DNA of 64,000 nt from Ruegeria sp. PrR005 (GTDB taxonomy: Bacteria; Pseudomonadota; Alphaproteobacteria; Rhodobacterales; Rhodobacteraceae): the NCBI RefSeq assembly GCF_010500245.1, contig NZ_JAAGOX010000032.1, forward strand, positions 124,001-188,000, written 5' to 3'. The stretch's first letter is position 1; the number at the start of each line of letters is the position of its first letter. Of this stretch, positions 63,120 through 64,000 are shown in pieces. A program made the position numbers and the translations under genes. A model generated the notes under the pieces. That model was not told the DNA's origin, searched no databases, and saw nothing but the letters and a program-made list of their open reading frames with translations.

Positions 63120-63940
63120 TGCGATCCATCCTTTGGTTGGCTGGCGGCGCTATCCGCAGACAAAAGCGCGTTCACGCGCAGGCACGCTGCCTTGAGCAGC
63201 TCACCGGACCGTTTCACCACGTCAGGCGTGGCGCGCGGGGTCGGGATGGCGATTGCCAGGCTGCCTGCGGGGCAACCGTTGCTCCAGGAGAAGGCGGCAC
63301 CAATCCCGGTCACCCCTTCGTAGGTTTCGCCATAGGACACCACGTATCCGGTCTTTTCCGCCAAAGCGATATTCTGGCGCAGCGCCACTGGATCGACCAG
63401 CGTGCGATCGGTGATCGGGGCGAGTTGCCGCGACAGGTAGCGGTCGCGCTCGGCCTCGTCCAAAAGGACCAGAACCGCCCGGGGTGCTGCACCGGCATGG
63501 AGCGGGAAGATACTGCCGATCTGTTCGAAAACGCGCAGCCCTTCGCGGGTGCTTTCAATCTGGTCGACGCAGCGCACAGCGCCACCAGCGCCGACCACGG
63601 ATGTCAGGATCACGGTTTCGCGGGTTTCAAAGGACAGCTGCTCAAGAACTGGGCGGCAAAGCCCACGAATGTCGAAAAGCGCCGAGGCACGCCGCCCCAG
63701 ATCAATCGCGGCCGGTCCGAGCGAATAGCGGTTCCGTTCGGCCAGCAGGGTGAGAAAGCCCCTGTCGGCCAAAAACTTTACAAGACGGCTGACCGTTGAT
63801 TTTGGCATCCCTGTCGCCTCGGCGATTTCGCCTTGGGACCAAGTTGGCGCATCCATCTGGAAAAGGTCCAGAATCTGAAGGGTTTTTTGGACCAGGCCTA
63901 CGCCGGGCGGGGCTGGTGTATCTTTTGTAACTGCGTTCAT
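63116..63940 (-). CDS. IclR-family transcriptional regulator
   Basis: A 274-residue regulator. The winged HTH (about 15-75) reads LVQKTLQILDLFQMDAPTWS then GEIAEATGMPKSTVSRLVKF. The effector domain (about 95-265) has ETVILTSVVGAGGAVRCVDQ and the C-terminal GIGAAFSWSNGCPAGSLAIA. The start at 63940 is preferred to the upstream in-frame ATG at 63991. It is the first gene of the four-gene unit with the MDR, CoA transferase and urocanase genes, so it probably regulates its own operon. The effector is likely a pathway metabolite. Confidence 0.9.
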   Translation of the reverse strand: MNAVTKDTPAPPGVGLVQKTLQILDLFQMDAPTWSQGEIAEATGMPKSTVSRLVKFLADRGFLTLLAERNRYSLGPAAIDLGRRASALFDIRGLCRPVLEQLSFETRETVILTSVVGAGGAVRCVDQIESTREGLRVFEQIGSIFPLHAGAAPRAVLVLLDEAERDRYLSRQLAPITDRTLVDPVALRQNIALAEKTGYVVSYGETYEGVTGIGAAFSWSNGCPAGSLAIAIPTPRATPDVVKRSGELLKAACLRVNALLSADSAASQPKDGSQ

Positions 63941-64000
63941 GTCCCAATATATATTGAATAGTCTCAAAATATGGAATACCCTAAATGCCAAGATCAGGGA

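Overview
The window is a chromosomal stretch from an alphaproteobacterium of the Rhodobacteraceae, most likely a Ruegeria-like marine Roseobacter. This rests on the GC-rich coding sequence, the spc/alpha ribosomal cluster followed by degP, rarA, rluC, a HAD phosphatase, ATP12 and bztABCD, and a TAXI-type TRAP transporter. No species can be named from sequence alone.

Region by region. (1) 254-4539: spc operon genes rpmC to rpmD. (2) 4540-9343: an accessory insert that splits the spc operon. It holds a DUF2252 gene, a small remnant copy of the rpmD 3' end, a DsbA-fold isomerase, a secreted NIDO/RTX protein and a DUF1127 gene. (3) 9344-14642: rplO, secY, adk, rpsM, rpsK, rpoA and rplQ. (4) 14757-20511: housekeeping genes (DUF3052, Do-type protease, RarA, RluC-type synthase, HAD phosphatase, ATP12). 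(5) 20708-25241: bztABCD, acidic amino acid/amide ABC uptake. (6) 25287-32197: on the minus strand yidC, a MOSC gene and engB form one chain and argB, a desaturase, a ferredoxin-like gene and sixA form another; an SDR gene lies between them on the plus strand. Most neighbours in these chains overlap by ATGA. (7) 32323-41292: an EAL phosphodiesterase, ttcA and a LysR-controlled cassette of TAXI-TRAP transporter, Asp/Glu-type racemase and DadA-type oxidase. The solute-binding gene of the cassette is frameshifted. This block separates yidC from rpmH-rnpA-yidD. (8) 41289-47725: an AidB-like acyl-CoA dehydrogenase, yidD, rnpA, rpmH, then an operon of TVP38 protein, flavin disulfide oxidoreductase and orphan histidine kinase. 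(9) 47789-59018: tRNA-Arg(ACG) with an 11.2-kb genomic island inserted at its 3' end, bounded by a 15-bp direct repeat. (10) 59261-63940: an IclR-controlled operon of a zinc-free MDR oxidoreductase, a class III CoA transferase and a urocanase.

The island has two parts. The right part is a compact minus-strand replication/integration module: P4-type integrase, an unknown gene coupled to it, AlpA, small genes, a primase-polymerase/DUF3987 protein and three small genes. No capsid or tail gene is present, so it looks like a satellite-type integrative element. The left part is an IS-rich cargo zone with two AT-richer genes, a GSCFA-domain protein and an SGNH-hydrolase-like protein, which may modify a surface glycan.

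The points most worth a second look are the rpmD duplication inside the interrupted ribosomal operon, the frameshifted TAXI gene in an otherwise intact D-amino-acid-type cassette, the island with its integrase-coupled gene and its SGNH/GSCFA pair, and the urocanase placed with a CoA transferase and an MDR enzyme instead of normal hut genes.
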